From DATIJJ01 sp035478795 (lineage in GTDB: Bacteria; Pseudomonadota; Gammaproteobacteria; DSM-16500), in assembly GCA_035478795.1 (NCBI GenBank), contig DATIJJ010000014.1, positions 1-64,000 on the forward strand: a stretch of DNA of 64,000 bases, given 5' to 3'. Below are positions 25,015-32,995 of this stretch, piece after piece. The notes beneath the pieces were generated by a model. That model was given only the letters and a program-made list of their open reading frames with translations, did no database searches and had not been told where the DNA came from. The position numbers and the translations under genes are program-made. The number at the start of each line of letters is the position of its first letter. Within the stretch, counting starts at the first letter, position 1.

Positions 25015-25121
25015 ACTAAATTCATCTCCTTATTGACCGGATTAAAAATTTGCTATATTAGAAATGGAGTATACTATACCATTGATCGCGATATGGTTAA
25101 AATAATTAATAAAAGGTTTTT

Positions 25122-25502
25122 ATGACGACAAATAATAAAGATATATTTAAAAAAATAACCTCTCTTGAAAATGAAGCCGCAACATTCGGTTTTAAATGGG
25201 AGAAAGCATCCCAAATTATGGAACAAATTCGTAGTGAACTGACCGAAATCGAAGCTCATTTGGAAGATACCGACACAAAAAAATTACAAGAAGAAGTCGG
25301 CGATCTATTGCACGCCACTTTTTCTCTATGCATTTTTTGTCATCTGGATGCAGAAGAAACCTTATCAAAAAGTATCGTAAAATTTGAATCTCGCTTTAAA
25401 ACAGTCCAACGATTAGCCGCAATGGAAGGTCTTGGCGATTTGAATAATCAATCATTCAATAAATTAATGGCGCTTTGGAATAAAGCGAAAGAAATATCCT
25501 GA
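25122..25502 (+). CDS. MazG-like nucleotide pyrophosphohydrolase
   Basis: 126 residues, one MazG domain. FGFKWEKASQIMEQIRSELTE followed by EEVGDLLHATFSLCIF gives the ExxE...ExxD metal-binding pattern of the all-alpha NTP pyrophosphatases. It resembles the C-terminal half of full-length MazG; such short forms hydrolyse NTPs or damaged dNTPs. AAGG upstream of ATG. Divergent from ohr across ~107 bases. Confidence 0.87.
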   Translation: MTTNNKDIFKKITSLENEAATFGFKWEKASQIMEQIRSELTEIEAHLEDTDTKKLQEEVGDLLHATFSLCIFCHLDAEETLSKSIVKFESRFKTVQRLAAMEGLGDLNNQSFNKLMALWNKAKEIS

Positions 25503-25528
25503 TATTACTTTTAAAATAGATTAAAATT

Positions 25529-26329
25529 TTATCCTTTATAACACACCATAAATATTCTTTTAAATGGCAGTAAAATTTTATTATTCGCTTGCAAAGAATA
25601 TTCTTTTGAAATTGCTTCAACGTACGCATCAGAAAATTGAGTTTGATTTTTAACATCCATTTCGGATAAAACAGGGCGTAATCCGGTTCCTTTTACCCAA
25701 TTAAAAATGGCATGATAACTATTCATTTCCTGAAAATATTCAGTTTCCCAAATTTGTAATGAATGAGCACCCGATTGAATAAGCAGATCATAGTACCATG
25801 TCAATTTATAAAGAGGCTCTTTTAAAATACCATAACGTAAATTCTTCAAATAAGACCGCCATGGATGATAGGTTTGTAAAAGATTTATCGTTACCTGATG
25901 CGATGGCGAATGAAAATTATTCGGCATTTGAATGCCTAATACCCCATTTTTATTCAGATATTTTAAAAGTCTCGGAATCAGAATTTCGTGGTTATCCAGC
26001 CATTGCAAGGAAGCATTTGCAAAAAGACAATCTGCTTTTTTGGATAATGAGAAATTTGCAATATCATCTTGTATAAATTCCATGTCAGGATAATTTTTTT
26101 TTGCCTCATTCAACATATCTGATGAGGAATCAAGCCCAATGACATGTGCATGAGGCCAGCGGTTTTTTAACAGAATAGTACTATTACCGGGACCACAACC
26201 AAGGTCATACACCCTTTCAGGTTGAAAGGAATCAGGAATAACAGATAATAAATCCTTCGCAGGACGTGTTCTTAAATCAAGAAACTGGCTGTAGATTTCA
26301 GCATTCCATGCGTCTTTACTTTTATTCAT
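25529..26329 (-). CDS. tam: Trans-aconitate 2-methyltransferase-like protein
   Basis: 266 residues from ATG 26329 (AAGGGG upstream; an ATG at 26350 adds 7 residues). AWNAEIYSQFLDLRTRPAKDLL at the N-terminus, motif I VYDLGCGPGNST, HVIGLDSSSDML and FANASLQWLDNH are characteristic of Tam, which methylates trans-aconitate, a by-product that inhibits aconitase. Monocistronic. Confidence 0.87.
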   Translation of the reverse strand: MNKSKDAWNAEIYSQFLDLRTRPAKDLLSVIPDSFQPERVYDLGCGPGNSTILLKNRWPHAHVIGLDSSSDMLNEAKKNYPDMEFIQDDIANFSLSKKADCLFANASLQWLDNHEILIPRLLKYLNKNGVLGIQMPNNFHSPSHQVTINLLQTYHPWRSYLKNLRYGILKEPLYKLTWYYDLLIQSGAHSLQIWETEYFQEMNSYHAIFNWVKGTGLRPVLSEMDVKNQTQFSDAYVEAISKEYSLQANNKILLPFKRIFMVCYKG

Positions 26330-26365
26330 ATCGCCCCTTAAAATCCCCAAACCAGGTTTTCAAGA

Positions 26366-26875
26366 TCATATACTGCCCTGTTTTCTATCTTGCGCTGTTT
26401 TAGCCAGATGACCCACATCCACTCGAACAAAAATGGAATCGCCCAGTGCAGTCAAGACATCGCCAGCATATACCTCGCATAATACACGTGTTGCACGTTT
26501 GAACGCACCTTCAACACGTGCCTTGAGAGTCAATGGAACTCCCATTGGCGTTGGCCTGATATACTTCACACCTAAAGAACCCGTTACACAATCAATGCGT
26601 GGCTTCGATCCCACTTCACGGTTCTCTGTACGATAATGGTTGGCCATTGCAGTCCAATTGGAATGGCAATCGACAAGACAACCAATTAACCCACCATAAA
26701 CGAGTGATGGCCAACCGACATACTGCGTATCTGGCATGTGCGTCATCACCACGTGTATATCGTCCGGATCCCAATAACTTTTAATCCTGAGGCCATTCGC
26801 ATTTTTTGCGCCACAACCAAAACACACACCATCTGCTGCAGCCAGGTCTTGCAATGCAATCATTTTTTTATTCAT
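26366..26875 (-). CDS. Hotdog-fold thioesterase, PaaI-like
   Basis: 169 residues from ATG 26875, where GGAATAAGG gives a ribosome site. CFGCGAKNANGLRI is the CxxCG...NPxGL start typical of PaaI-like thioesterases, and VYGGLIGCLVDCHSNWTA is the central hotdog helix (usually HGG; here YGG, so the catalytic site may differ). It would hydrolyse an acyl-CoA. Lies just downstream of the small-protein cassette terminator on the same strand. Confidence 0.8.
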   Translation of the reverse strand: MNKKMIALQDLAAADGVCFGCGAKNANGLRIKSYWDPDDIHVVMTHMPDTQYVGWPSLVYGGLIGCLVDCHSNWTAMANHYRTENREVGSKPRIDCVTGSLGVKYIRPTPMGVPLTLKARVEGAFKRATRVLCEVYAGDVLTALGDSIFVRVDVGHLAKTAQDRKQGSI

Positions 26876-26910
26876 CATGCACCTTATTCCTATCATTCTT
26901 GTCGTGTTCC

Positions 26911-26948
26911 AAAAAATAAAAAAAGCCTCCTGCCAAATGACAGGAGGC
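26911..26948 (-). terminator. Rho-independent terminator of small-protein cassette, copy 1
   Basis: A perfect 8-base-pair stem (GCCTCCTG/CAGGAGGC) with an 8-base loop, followed on the minus strand by a T-rich tract (14 bases with one A). It begins 8 bases after the stop of the 85-residue gene. Matching terminator at 41085-41123. Confidence 0.85.
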
Positions 26949-26955
26949 ACAACCA

Positions 26956-27213
26956 TTATGGTCTACGCGATGGTTGAGCAGGCTCCTTTTGCCCCGCCTC
27001 CCGTTTTGGTCTCAAGGACAGCTTATTGTAACCGCAAACTCCGCCAAAAGACTTCCACTCGCTCACGATATCGCAATCAGGATTAGCCTCTTGTAACGCA
27101 TTCCACCTCTTCGTTTCAAGAAACACACTGGCGCCAGTGGCTGCAGACAGTCCCACGAAATAACCAGTACCTCGCAACGCTCTTCCTACCTTTTGCTCAA
27201 AAAATTTAAACAT
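26956..27213 (-). CDS. 85-residue hypothetical protein, cassette copy 1
   Basis: Not recognised. N-terminus MFKFFEQ, then a mildly hydrophobic Gly/Ala-rich segment (GTGYFVGLSAATGASVFL) that could be a short membrane helix, a conserved core NPDCDIVSEW, and a basic, Pro-rich tail ending RRP. GAGAGGA is placed 8 bases before the ATG. A paralogue at 41131-41388 is about 60% identical, with the same Cys and tail. It follows a 47-residue membrane-protein gene and ends at a terminator; both copies keep this arrangement, so the pair is a real two-gene operon. Confidence 0.75.
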   Translation of the reverse strand: MFKFFEQKVGRALRGTGYFVGLSAATGASVFLETKRWNALQEANPDCDIVSEWKSFGGVCGYNKLSLRPKREAGQKEPAQPSRRP

Positions 27214-27260
27214 AAAAGATTCCTCTCAAATCAAAAGATTAAATAATAGTAAGTAGTTTA

Positions 27261-27298
27261 TTATCTGCCGGATGTATCACCCTGAGACGGGCAGATAA
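27261..27298 (-). other. Conserved hairpin between the two cassette genes, copy 1
   Basis: TTATCTGCC pairs with GGCAGATAA (9 base pairs) across a 20-base loop, between the stop of the 47-residue gene and the start of the 85-residue gene. It is kept in copy 2 (41427-41462). It has no T-tract, so it is more likely an RNA-processing, stability or attenuation element than a terminator. Confidence 0.6.
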
Positions 27299-27301
27299 CG
27301 G

Positions 27302-27445
27302 TTACCGGCTCAGAGCTTGAGAGAGGGTGATAATGAGCACCACAATTGAAGAGGTCAAAAGGATAAGGACGAGAGAAAACCCAACGGACGATTCGCTGTG
27401 TGTTTCAAAATAGCTATTTTGAGGAATACTTCGTCTCGGGTTCAT
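27302..27445 (-). CDS. 47-residue single-span membrane protein, cassette copy 1
   Basis: A small gene reading MNPRRSIPQNSYFETHSESS, then one strongly hydrophobic helix (VGFSLVLILLTSSIVVLIIT) and SQALSR. The arginine-rich N-terminus predicts an N-in orientation. Not recognised as a known family. The second copy at 41467-41610 differs by two residues (Q9H, H16Y), and the DNA is about 97% identical. A TTGACT/TATGGT promoter lies about 35 bases upstream. The Shine-Dalgarno is weak. Conserved frame, promoter and synteny in two copies support it as a real gene. Confidence 0.65.
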   Translation of the reverse strand: MNPRRSIPQNSYFETHSESSVGFSLVLILLTSSIVVLIITLSQALSR

Positions 27446-27483
27446 TTTTTTAAAATCATCATTAAATTGACGTATAACGATAG

Positions 27484-27512
27484 ACCATAGCCATTCAATA
27501 AAGAAAAGTCAA
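27484..27512 (-). promoter_or_regulatory. Promoter of the small-protein cassette, copy 1
   Basis: On the minus strand TTGACT (27512-27507), a 17-base spacer and TATGGT (27489-27484), giving a start near 27477 and a leader of ~32 bases. The -35 includes the stop codon of an alaX-type gene tail. Identical in copy 2 at 41649-41677. Confidence 0.6.
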
Positions 27513-27541
27513 CAATCGTTTATCAGTCGAATTTCAATTCT
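27509..27541 (-). pseudogene. 3' tail of a lost alaX-type gene
   Basis: Ten codons and stop read RIEIRLINDC, identical in protein to the end of the intact-frame AlaX-like gene at 41674-42024, and are preceded by an in-frame TAA. Only this tail is left of the gene in copy 1 of the duplicated locus. Confidence 0.75.
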
Positions 27542-27592
27542 TTACTTAATTGAACATATTTTGCCATCAGTTAAATTTTTAAGATCACTGGA

Positions 27593-27632
27593 TTGCTGGT
27601 TTAAAATTAAAATGGTGTGATATCTCACTCAT
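27593..27632 (-). pseudogene. 5' fragment of a lost AAC(6')-like acetyltransferase gene
   Basis: From ATG 27632 the frame reads MSEISHHFNFKPA, matching MREISHRFNFKPA, the start of the GNAT gene at 43673. The DNA similarity extends ~14 bases upstream of the ATG. The rest of the gene is gone, showing that copy 1 of the locus was fused from inside this gene to the end of alaX by a deletion. Confidence 0.7.
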
Positions 27633-27650
27633 ACGAATCCCGCCATGAAA

Positions 27651-28043
27651 TCATACTTCGATCTTATAACCCACTTGAACGTCACAAGCAGCAAAACCGC
27701 CCAGTATTCCCCAATTTTCTCGTATAGCTTCTCTTATAACAATTTTGACATGATCTTTTGGGATACCTGATGCATGCAAGTTTTCAACAATCGTCTGATA
27801 CAAGTTACGCTTGGTTGCAAGCGAACGTCCGGAAAAACAATCAATACCAACAATCACATAATGATCCGGATTGTAATTAACCGGAACAGAAAAACGATGA
27901 GGCTCATGGGCTAATAATCTTGTATTAATAGCCTCCTCTGTCACGTTAAATGATGCAATCAATGCAGAATGCACTGCTTGCATGAGCGCTATTTCCTGCT
28001 CTTTCGTGTGTTTATTTACAACTTCGATCAATATCATCGGCAT
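27651..28043 (-). CDS. Tautomerase-family protein
   Basis: 130 residues. After removal of Met the N-terminus is Pro (MPMILIEV), the catalytic base of the 4-oxalocrotonate tautomerase superfamily. The C-terminal ENWGILGGFAACDVQVGYKIEV matches the longer Tautomerase_2 type. Small cytosolic enzyme acting on keto-enol substrates. AGGGA is 6 bases before the ATG. Followed on the same strand by the remains of the duplicated locus. Confidence 0.87.
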   Translation of the reverse strand: MPMILIEVVNKHTKEQEIALMQAVHSALIASFNVTEEAINTRLLAHEPHRFSVPVNYNPDHYVIVGIDCFSGRSLATKRNLYQTIVENLHASGIPKDHVKIVIREAIRENWGILGGFAACDVQVGYKIEV

Positions 28044-28079
28044 AATATTCCCTCTCGATCGTCAATTCGATATTTAAAT

Positions 28080-28622
28080 TTAGTCATTCGATTTTTTAGC
28101 TACTCTTAATACTTTTTTAATAAATTCACTTTTTTCATTCGTATATTTTTCTCGGTCATATATATATTGTTCCGCCAACATTATTTTTAATTTTTGATAT
28201 TCATATGCCACTTCAGGATGTTGAATCAGATAATCTCTGAAAACGATTTTATCAATCCAATGCCTTGATGTCTGCTCAACAATATGGACATGATGAGTAC
28301 GTTTTTCACCAAAAGGTGGCATGCCTTTTACAAAAAACATTCTTTCAGAATCCGGGTTTTCATACCAGTATTCGTAATCCAGTTTTTTCAATTCAAGGAT
28401 AGCAATTTTTTTTATTTCTTCCAATGACAAAACTGCAATCTGAATATCAATAATTGGCTTTGCTGCCATCCCGGGAATCGCTGTGCTTCCCACATGCTGA
28501 ATATCAATAATCATGGATGATGGCAATACAGATATCAGCTTTTGAATTTCAGCATCAGCCCTGACTAACCACTCCGGATCAAATGCTACAATCTCAACAA
28601 AGTCCTCTTTATGCGTTTTCAT
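28080..28622 (-). CDS. GrpB/UPF0157 family nucleotidyltransferase-like protein
   Basis: 180 residues. VEIVAFDPEWLVRADAEIQKL and QHVGSTAIPGMAAKPIIDIQ are the hallmarks of the GrpB family, with a nucleotidyltransferase fold (GSTAIPG plus K-x-x-x-D). Found in coenzyme A/dephospho-CoA-kinase fusions and in resistance regions; activity unproven. Forms a run with the YqfO-like gene and the tautomerase gene. Confidence 0.87.
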   Translation of the reverse strand: MKTHKEDFVEIVAFDPEWLVRADAEIQKLISVLPSSMIIDIQHVGSTAIPGMAAKPIIDIQIAVLSLEEIKKIAILELKKLDYEYWYENPDSERMFFVKGMPPFGEKRTHHVHIVEQTSRHWIDKIVFRDYLIQHPEVAYEYQKLKIMLAEQYIYDREKYTNEKSEFIKKVLRVAKKSND

Positions 28623-28637
28623 TATGTTCTTGCCTTT

Positions 28638-28952
28638 TCACATAAATAATTCCAGTTTTACGACATCATAAGCAGGCTCTTCATATGGATGTGCTTTTTT
28701 TAAGGCTGCAACAACCGCGCGAATCACGTCATCTTCGCAGATAACTTGTACACAATATTCAGGAACTTTATTTAGCTGATTTTTTTGTCCTGTAAAAGGA
28801 TCGGCCTCTTCATTTGGCATAAACTGGCCTTCGCCCAGCGTTTGCCAGGCGCAATGTTGATAATTGCCTATTTTCCCTGCACCTTCATTAAAAACAGCAA
28901 GCTTGACCTGATCAACGTGTGTGACTGGAACCAAAAAACTTATTTTATACAT
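28638..28952 (-). CDS. YqfO/NIF3 insert-domain-like protein (PII/CutA-like fold)
   Basis: 104 residues from ATG 28952, where GGAG is placed upstream. MYKISFLVPVTHVDQVKLAV, GKIGNYQHCAWQTLGEGQF and AHPYEEPAYDV match the stand-alone form of the domain inserted in NIF3-like proteins, related to CutA and PII. Such proteins are thought to bind metal or small ligands; function unproven. Confidence 0.85.
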   Translation of the reverse strand: MYKISFLVPVTHVDQVKLAVFNEGAGKIGNYQHCAWQTLGEGQFMPNEEADPFTGQKNQLNKVPEYCVQVICEDDVIRAVVAALKKAHPYEEPAYDVVKLELFM

Positions 28953-29005
28953 ATTGCTCCAATAATCGAAAATATAATTACCCGTTCCTTCTTGAAAATC
29001 AGGAA

Positions 29006-30370
29006 TCATTTCTCATCGTGATATTTTTTACTTAATTTATGCCATCGATAAATCATGATAAGCATTCCAGCAAACATGCCTGTCATCCCGCCAATTACAA
29101 AACCGGGTGCTCCATAGTGTAACGGAAATGCCAATAACCAGGAAAGTGGCATGCTGATTCCCCAGATGGTTAAAAGGCTCATAACCATCGGAAATCGGGT
29201 ATCAAATAACCCACGTAATATTCCGATTAAAACATTTCTTACAGAATCAAATATCTGGGAAAAAGCGATAATAAGAAATACCAAAACGGTCAAGTGCAAC
29301 GTTGCAGCATTTCCCGGATCATTCACATTCATATAAAAAGCTGCCAGGCTTTTTGGAAATGCCAAAAATACAATTGCAACAAGAAGGCTCATCATGAGCG
29401 CCATCGCAATACTGGCGTGGCTTATTTTTTTGACTTCGTGAAATTGCTTTGCACCACAGGCCTGGCCTATCAGAATGCCGCTTGCCTGTGACAATGAAAA
29501 CACAGGAATAACAATCAGAAAATAATATTGATTTACAATTTGAAAGGAAGCCAGTGCAACAGTACCTATCCAGCCTATCATGATCCCGCTGACAAAAAAT
29601 GATAGCATTTCACCGCCCATTTGCACGCTGATAGGCCAACCCATTTTAAACATTTTTGCAAAATGATCCAGATGTTGATGAACGCGATAGCGAAATAATT
29701 CAAATCGGGAAAAACTTTTTTCATAAAAAAAGAATAGTGTAGTAAAAACAAAGAAAAAACTGTATTGCGCCACTGTTGCATAACCTAATCCTGCAACACC
29801 CAATTTCGGAAACCCGAATTTTCCAAAAATTAAAACATATGCTGTCACAAGAAGCACAACGACACTCATGATACTGGTTGAAACAATTAACGTCTTTTTA
29901 TGGATACCATAACCAAATTGCATATTGCATGTGGACAAAAATCCGGGAATAACAGCCCATACAAAGGCATGAAAATAGGAATGCACAATACTCGCAATCT
30001 CTTTTGATTGGCCGAAAAATAACAAAACAGTATCAATATTCCAAAAGAGCAACATCACAGGAAGACTGATTAACAGAGCGAGGGTCCATCCTTGCTGAAC
30101 ATAATTTCCAATAGTGAGATAATCTTTCGCGCCATAAGCATGACCTGTCAGCACACTGATAGAAAATAAAACAGACATGCCACTGACCATAATCGATAAT
30201 TGGGTCGAAAAAATCAGCGCACTGGCCGCAAGCACATCATGGCCTAAAGCAGCCAGCATGGCCATGCACAGGAATCCGCTGGTGACATTGATAATTTGAC
30301 TGCCAGTCATGGGTAATGCCAGTGCAACTATTTTTTTTATAGCTTCAAAAAAATCGATGTTTTTATTCAT
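29006..30370 (-). CDS. MATE-family efflux transporter
   Basis: 454 residues from ATG 30370 (GTGGA upstream; an ATG at 30442 would add 24 residues of non-family sequence). About 12 hydrophobic segments; ALALPMTGSQIINVTSGFL and KMGWPISVQMGGEMLSFFV mark the two halves, and SVLTGHAYGAKDY is the family loop. A paralogue of the protein at 16776-18140. Divergent from the second padR gene (124 bases apart), so PadR probably controls it. Predicted to export a drug or apocarotenoid-like compound (inference). Confidence 0.92.
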   Translation of the reverse strand: MNKNIDFFEAIKKIVALALPMTGSQIINVTSGFLCMAMLAALGHDVLAASALIFSTQLSIMVSGMSVLFSISVLTGHAYGAKDYLTIGNYVQQGWTLALLISLPVMLLFWNIDTVLLFFGQSKEIASIVHSYFHAFVWAVIPGFLSTCNMQFGYGIHKKTLIVSTSIMSVVVLLVTAYVLIFGKFGFPKLGVAGLGYATVAQYSFFFVFTTLFFFYEKSFSRFELFRYRVHQHLDHFAKMFKMGWPISVQMGGEMLSFFVSGIMIGWIGTVALASFQIVNQYYFLIVIPVFSLSQASGILIGQACGAKQFHEVKKISHASIAMALMMSLLVAIVFLAFPKSLAAFYMNVNDPGNAATLHLTVLVFLIIAFSQIFDSVRNVLIGILRGLFDTRFPMVMSLLTIWGISMPLSWLLAFPLHYGAPGFVIGGMTGMFAGMLIMIYRWHKLSKKYHDEK

Positions 30371-30433
30371 TTTTTCCACTTTTGCCTCGCTCAAAAAACA
30401 GAGGATATTGTACATGCAAAACCTGAAATGTGC

Positions 30434-30490
30434 TTGACACATTTTAAATCATCTGTATAATACCTCTAAAAGATATAAACTAAAAGAGGT
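30434..30490 (+). promoter_or_regulatory. Second padR promoter with operator and SD-pairing inverted repeat
   Basis: TTGACA (30434-30439), a 16-base spacer and TATAAT (30456-30461) make a consensus promoter. Directly after it, ACCTCTAAAAGATATA (30462-30477) matches the motif in the first padR promoter. ACCTCT (30462-30467) and AGAGGT (30485-30490) form an inverted repeat whose right arm is the Shine-Dalgarno, so a leader hairpin could also limit translation. Confidence 0.65.
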
Positions 30491-30493
30491 TTT

Positions 30494-31036
30494 ATGACAA
30501 CAGAAAGCCGCACACGCTATACCGTATTGGGAATGCTCACGATCGAAAACCTCTCAGGCTATGAAATGATTAAAATAATCAAATCCAGTACTAATCATTT
30601 CTGGTCAGAAAGCGAAGGCCAGATTTACCCCACTCTTGCAAAATGTGTCAAAGATGGGCTGGCTACCTGCAAAGAATATTCGGCAGAAAAATCTGGCAGA
30701 CCAAAGAAAATCTATTCAATTACAGAAAAAGGTAAAAAAGAATTAACTGCATGGCTAAAAAAAGAAGTTAATCCCTGCCTGATTCGAAATGAACTTTTAT
30801 TAAAACTTTTTTTTGGGAAAAATATCCCAATGAATGACAATATCCATCATATCGTACACCACAAAAAACAAATCGAATCAGAATTAATTTTTTATAAAAA
30901 AATTCGCACAGAAATCGCAATTGAACATGAAAAATCACCGCATCTTAAATATTGGCTAATGACCATTGATTATGGGATCGAAATCTCGAAAGCTGAATTA
31001 GCATGGTGCAAAAAAACGCTTAAAACGTTGAGGTAG
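30494..31036 (+). CDS. PadR-family transcriptional regulator
   Basis: 180 residues. YTVLGMLTIENLSGYEMIKII, HFWSESEGQIYPTLAKCVKD and RPKKIYSITEKGKKEL are the PadR winged helix; the C-terminal half is helical. It is clearly homologous to the regulator at 13920-14468. The carotenoid-oxygenase gene begins 3 bases after its stop, so the two are co-transcribed, and the MATE gene is divergent. Predicted to repress both from the operator at 30462. Confidence 0.93.
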   Translation: MTTESRTRYTVLGMLTIENLSGYEMIKIIKSSTNHFWSESEGQIYPTLAKCVKDGLATCKEYSAEKSGRPKKIYSITEKGKKELTAWLKKEVNPCLIRNELLLKLFFGKNIPMNDNIHHIVHHKKQIESELIFYKKIRTEIAIEHEKSPHLKYWLMTIDYGIEISKAELAWCKKTLKTLR

Positions 31037-31039
31037 TGT

Positions 31040-32995
31040 ATGTTAAAAGAAATGTTGAAAAATTTTATGCCATGGATATTGTTTTTTATTTTAATGGGCT
31101 CCTCAAAGCAACAATTGGAAACAGCCATTATTGTAGCAATAATTGCAGCTTTTTTATTTGATTTCAAAAGACTCAAAAATGGATTTGTTCTGAACTGGGG
31201 AACCATTTTGTTTTTTGGATTTATTTTTGTTGCTGTTATTATTTTCAAAAATAAATGGATAGCGACTTATTCCGGATTGCTCTCAAATGGCGCATTGGCT
31301 ATGATTGCATGGGTTTCCATTCTAATTCGAAAACCCTTTACCATTCAATATGCAAAAGAAACGGTTCCCTCTGACCAATGGAAACATCCCTTATTTATTA
31401 AAATAAACTACTTATTGACAGCTGTCTGGGCTATTCTTTTTTCAATTGGCACTGCATTACCGTTAATTTTACTTTATCAGCCGTCATTCAGTTCATCCAT
31501 TTTCCAAATCATCTCATGGTTACCTCCCGTTTTGGGTATCTGGTTTACGACGTGGTTTCCGGAATGGTATAAGGCAAATTATTTCAAAAAGAAAAGGCAG
31601 CCTGACACAGCGTCTAACCCATACCTTCAGGGAAATTTTGCGCCTGTCTCTGATGAACTTTCCATCCATGATTTAAAAGTCATTGGCGAAATTCCGAATG
31701 ATCTGACAGGCATTTATATGCGAAATGGCCCCAATCCGGCATTTCCGCCCGTTTCATACACCTATCCATTCGATGGCGACGGAATGATACATGCTGTTTA
31801 TATTAAAGATGGCAAGGCGTCTTATTCAAACAAATTTGTTGAAACAAGCGGACTTATCAGAGAAAGAAAAGCTGGAAAGGCTTTATATGGTGGTTTATCC
31901 AATTTAATGCCGATGGATCCCGAATGGGCTGAAGAAGGCGACGGCCCTGTCGCCGTCAAAAATGGTGCCTTCATTCATGTTATTCGTTTTGCAAATCAAT
32001 ATCTGGCAATGAGTGAAACAGCGCCTGCCTATCAGATCACGGCCGAATTAAAAACACTGGGTGAATGGAATCCGTTACATACTGAATCACCTCTCGAGGT
32101 GGGGCCGCATACGCGTTATGATCCGTTAACAGGTGATTTATGGTTTATTAACTATGCACTCACACCGCCTTTTTTAACCATCTATCAATTTAATAGTGAA
32201 GCCTCACTCGTGAAAAAATGGGATATCACCAAACCTTATCCAACCATGATTCATGATTTCGTGCTGACTGAAAATTATGTGGTTATTTTTGATTGCCCGA
32301 CGCTATTTGATCTGGATGAAATCATGCGCGGTGGATCACTTTTAAAGTGGAGACCTGATCTCGGCACACGTATCGGCATCATGCACAAAAAAACTGGCGA
32401 ATTAAAATGGTTCGAAACAGAAGCATTTTTTGTATTTCATTATGCAAATGCTTTTGAAAATAAATCAGAAATAACAGTTGATTTTGTTCGCCACGAAGAA
32501 GTATTTATGTCGCGTGATGAAAAAATGGAAGAAAATAAATCGTCACCCTGTTTATATCGATCCATCATTGATTTGAAATCAGGAAAGATAAAACATATCG
32601 CTCTGGATGATCGAATGATTGAATTTCCGCGAATTCGGGAAGATAAAAATTCGCTACCTTATCAGTATATTTATGCACCCTCACGTACACCTGATATTAC
32701 AAATAAACGTGCTTTTAACAGTTTGATCAAATACGATGTAAAAAATCAACAGAATGATGTGTACTCGTTTGGTATCCATGCTGAAATTGGCGAGGCGGTT
32801 TTTGTTCCGTCAGCTTTCAGCAAACAGGAAGATGATGGATATCTCATGTTATTTGCTTTTGACAATACGACGAATCAATCTGAGTTTGTGATTCTGGATG
32901 CAACGCACATGGGTGATACACCATTGGCCCGAATTGTGATGCCAGGACGTGTTCCAGCCGGGTTGCATGGTTCGTGGATGCCGGGGGAATGGTAA
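31040..32995 (+). CDS. Carotenoid oxygenase (RPE65/CCD) family protein fused to an N-terminal membrane domain
   Basis: 651 residues. The first ~190 residues hold about five or six hydrophobic segments (MPWILFFILMG, IIVAIIAAFLFDF, ILFFGFIFVAVIIF, INYLLTAVWAILFSI, IISWLPPVLGIWF). From ~192 (SNPYLQGNFAPV) it is a complete carotenoid-oxygenase domain with GIYMRNGPNPAF and the four iron histidines in VGPHTRYD, MIHDFVLT, FVFHYANAFE and AGLHGSW. CCD enzymes are normally soluble or monotopic, so a polytopic fusion is unusual; it may take substrate from, or deliver product to, the membrane. GAGG is 7 bases before the ATG. Confidence 0.9.
   Translation: MLKEMLKNFMPWILFFILMGSSKQQLETAIIVAIIAAFLFDFKRLKNGFVLNWGTILFFGFIFVAVIIFKNKWIATYSGLLSNGALAMIAWVSILIRKPFTIQYAKETVPSDQWKHPLFIKINYLLTAVWAILFSIGTALPLILLYQPSFSSSIFQIISWLPPVLGIWFTTWFPEWYKANYFKKKRQPDTASNPYLQGNFAPVSDELSIHDLKVIGEIPNDLTGIYMRNGPNPAFPPVSYTYPFDGDGMIHAVYIKDGKASYSNKFVETSGLIRERKAGKALYGGLSNLMPMDPEWAEEGDGPVAVKNGAFIHVIRFANQYLAMSETAPAYQITAELKTLGEWNPLHTESPLEVGPHTRYDPLTGDLWFINYALTPPFLTIYQFNSEASLVKKWDITKPYPTMIHDFVLTENYVVIFDCPTLFDLDEIMRGGSLLKWRPDLGTRIGIMHKKTGELKWFETEAFFVFHYANAFENKSEITVDFVRHEEVFMSRDEKMEENKSSPCLYRSIIDLKSGKIKHIALDDRMIEFPRIREDKNSLPYQYIYAPSRTPDITNKRAFNSLIKYDVKNQQNDVYSFGIHAEIGEAVFVPSAFSKQEDDGYLMLFAFDNTTNQSEFVILDATHMGDTPLARIVMPGRVPAGLHGSWMPGEW

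Noticed and set aside
27333..27413. 26-codon plus-strand ORF conserved in both cassette copies
   Set aside because: It lies opposite the 47-residue gene, has a weak ribosome site, and its conservation follows from the near-identity of the two copies.
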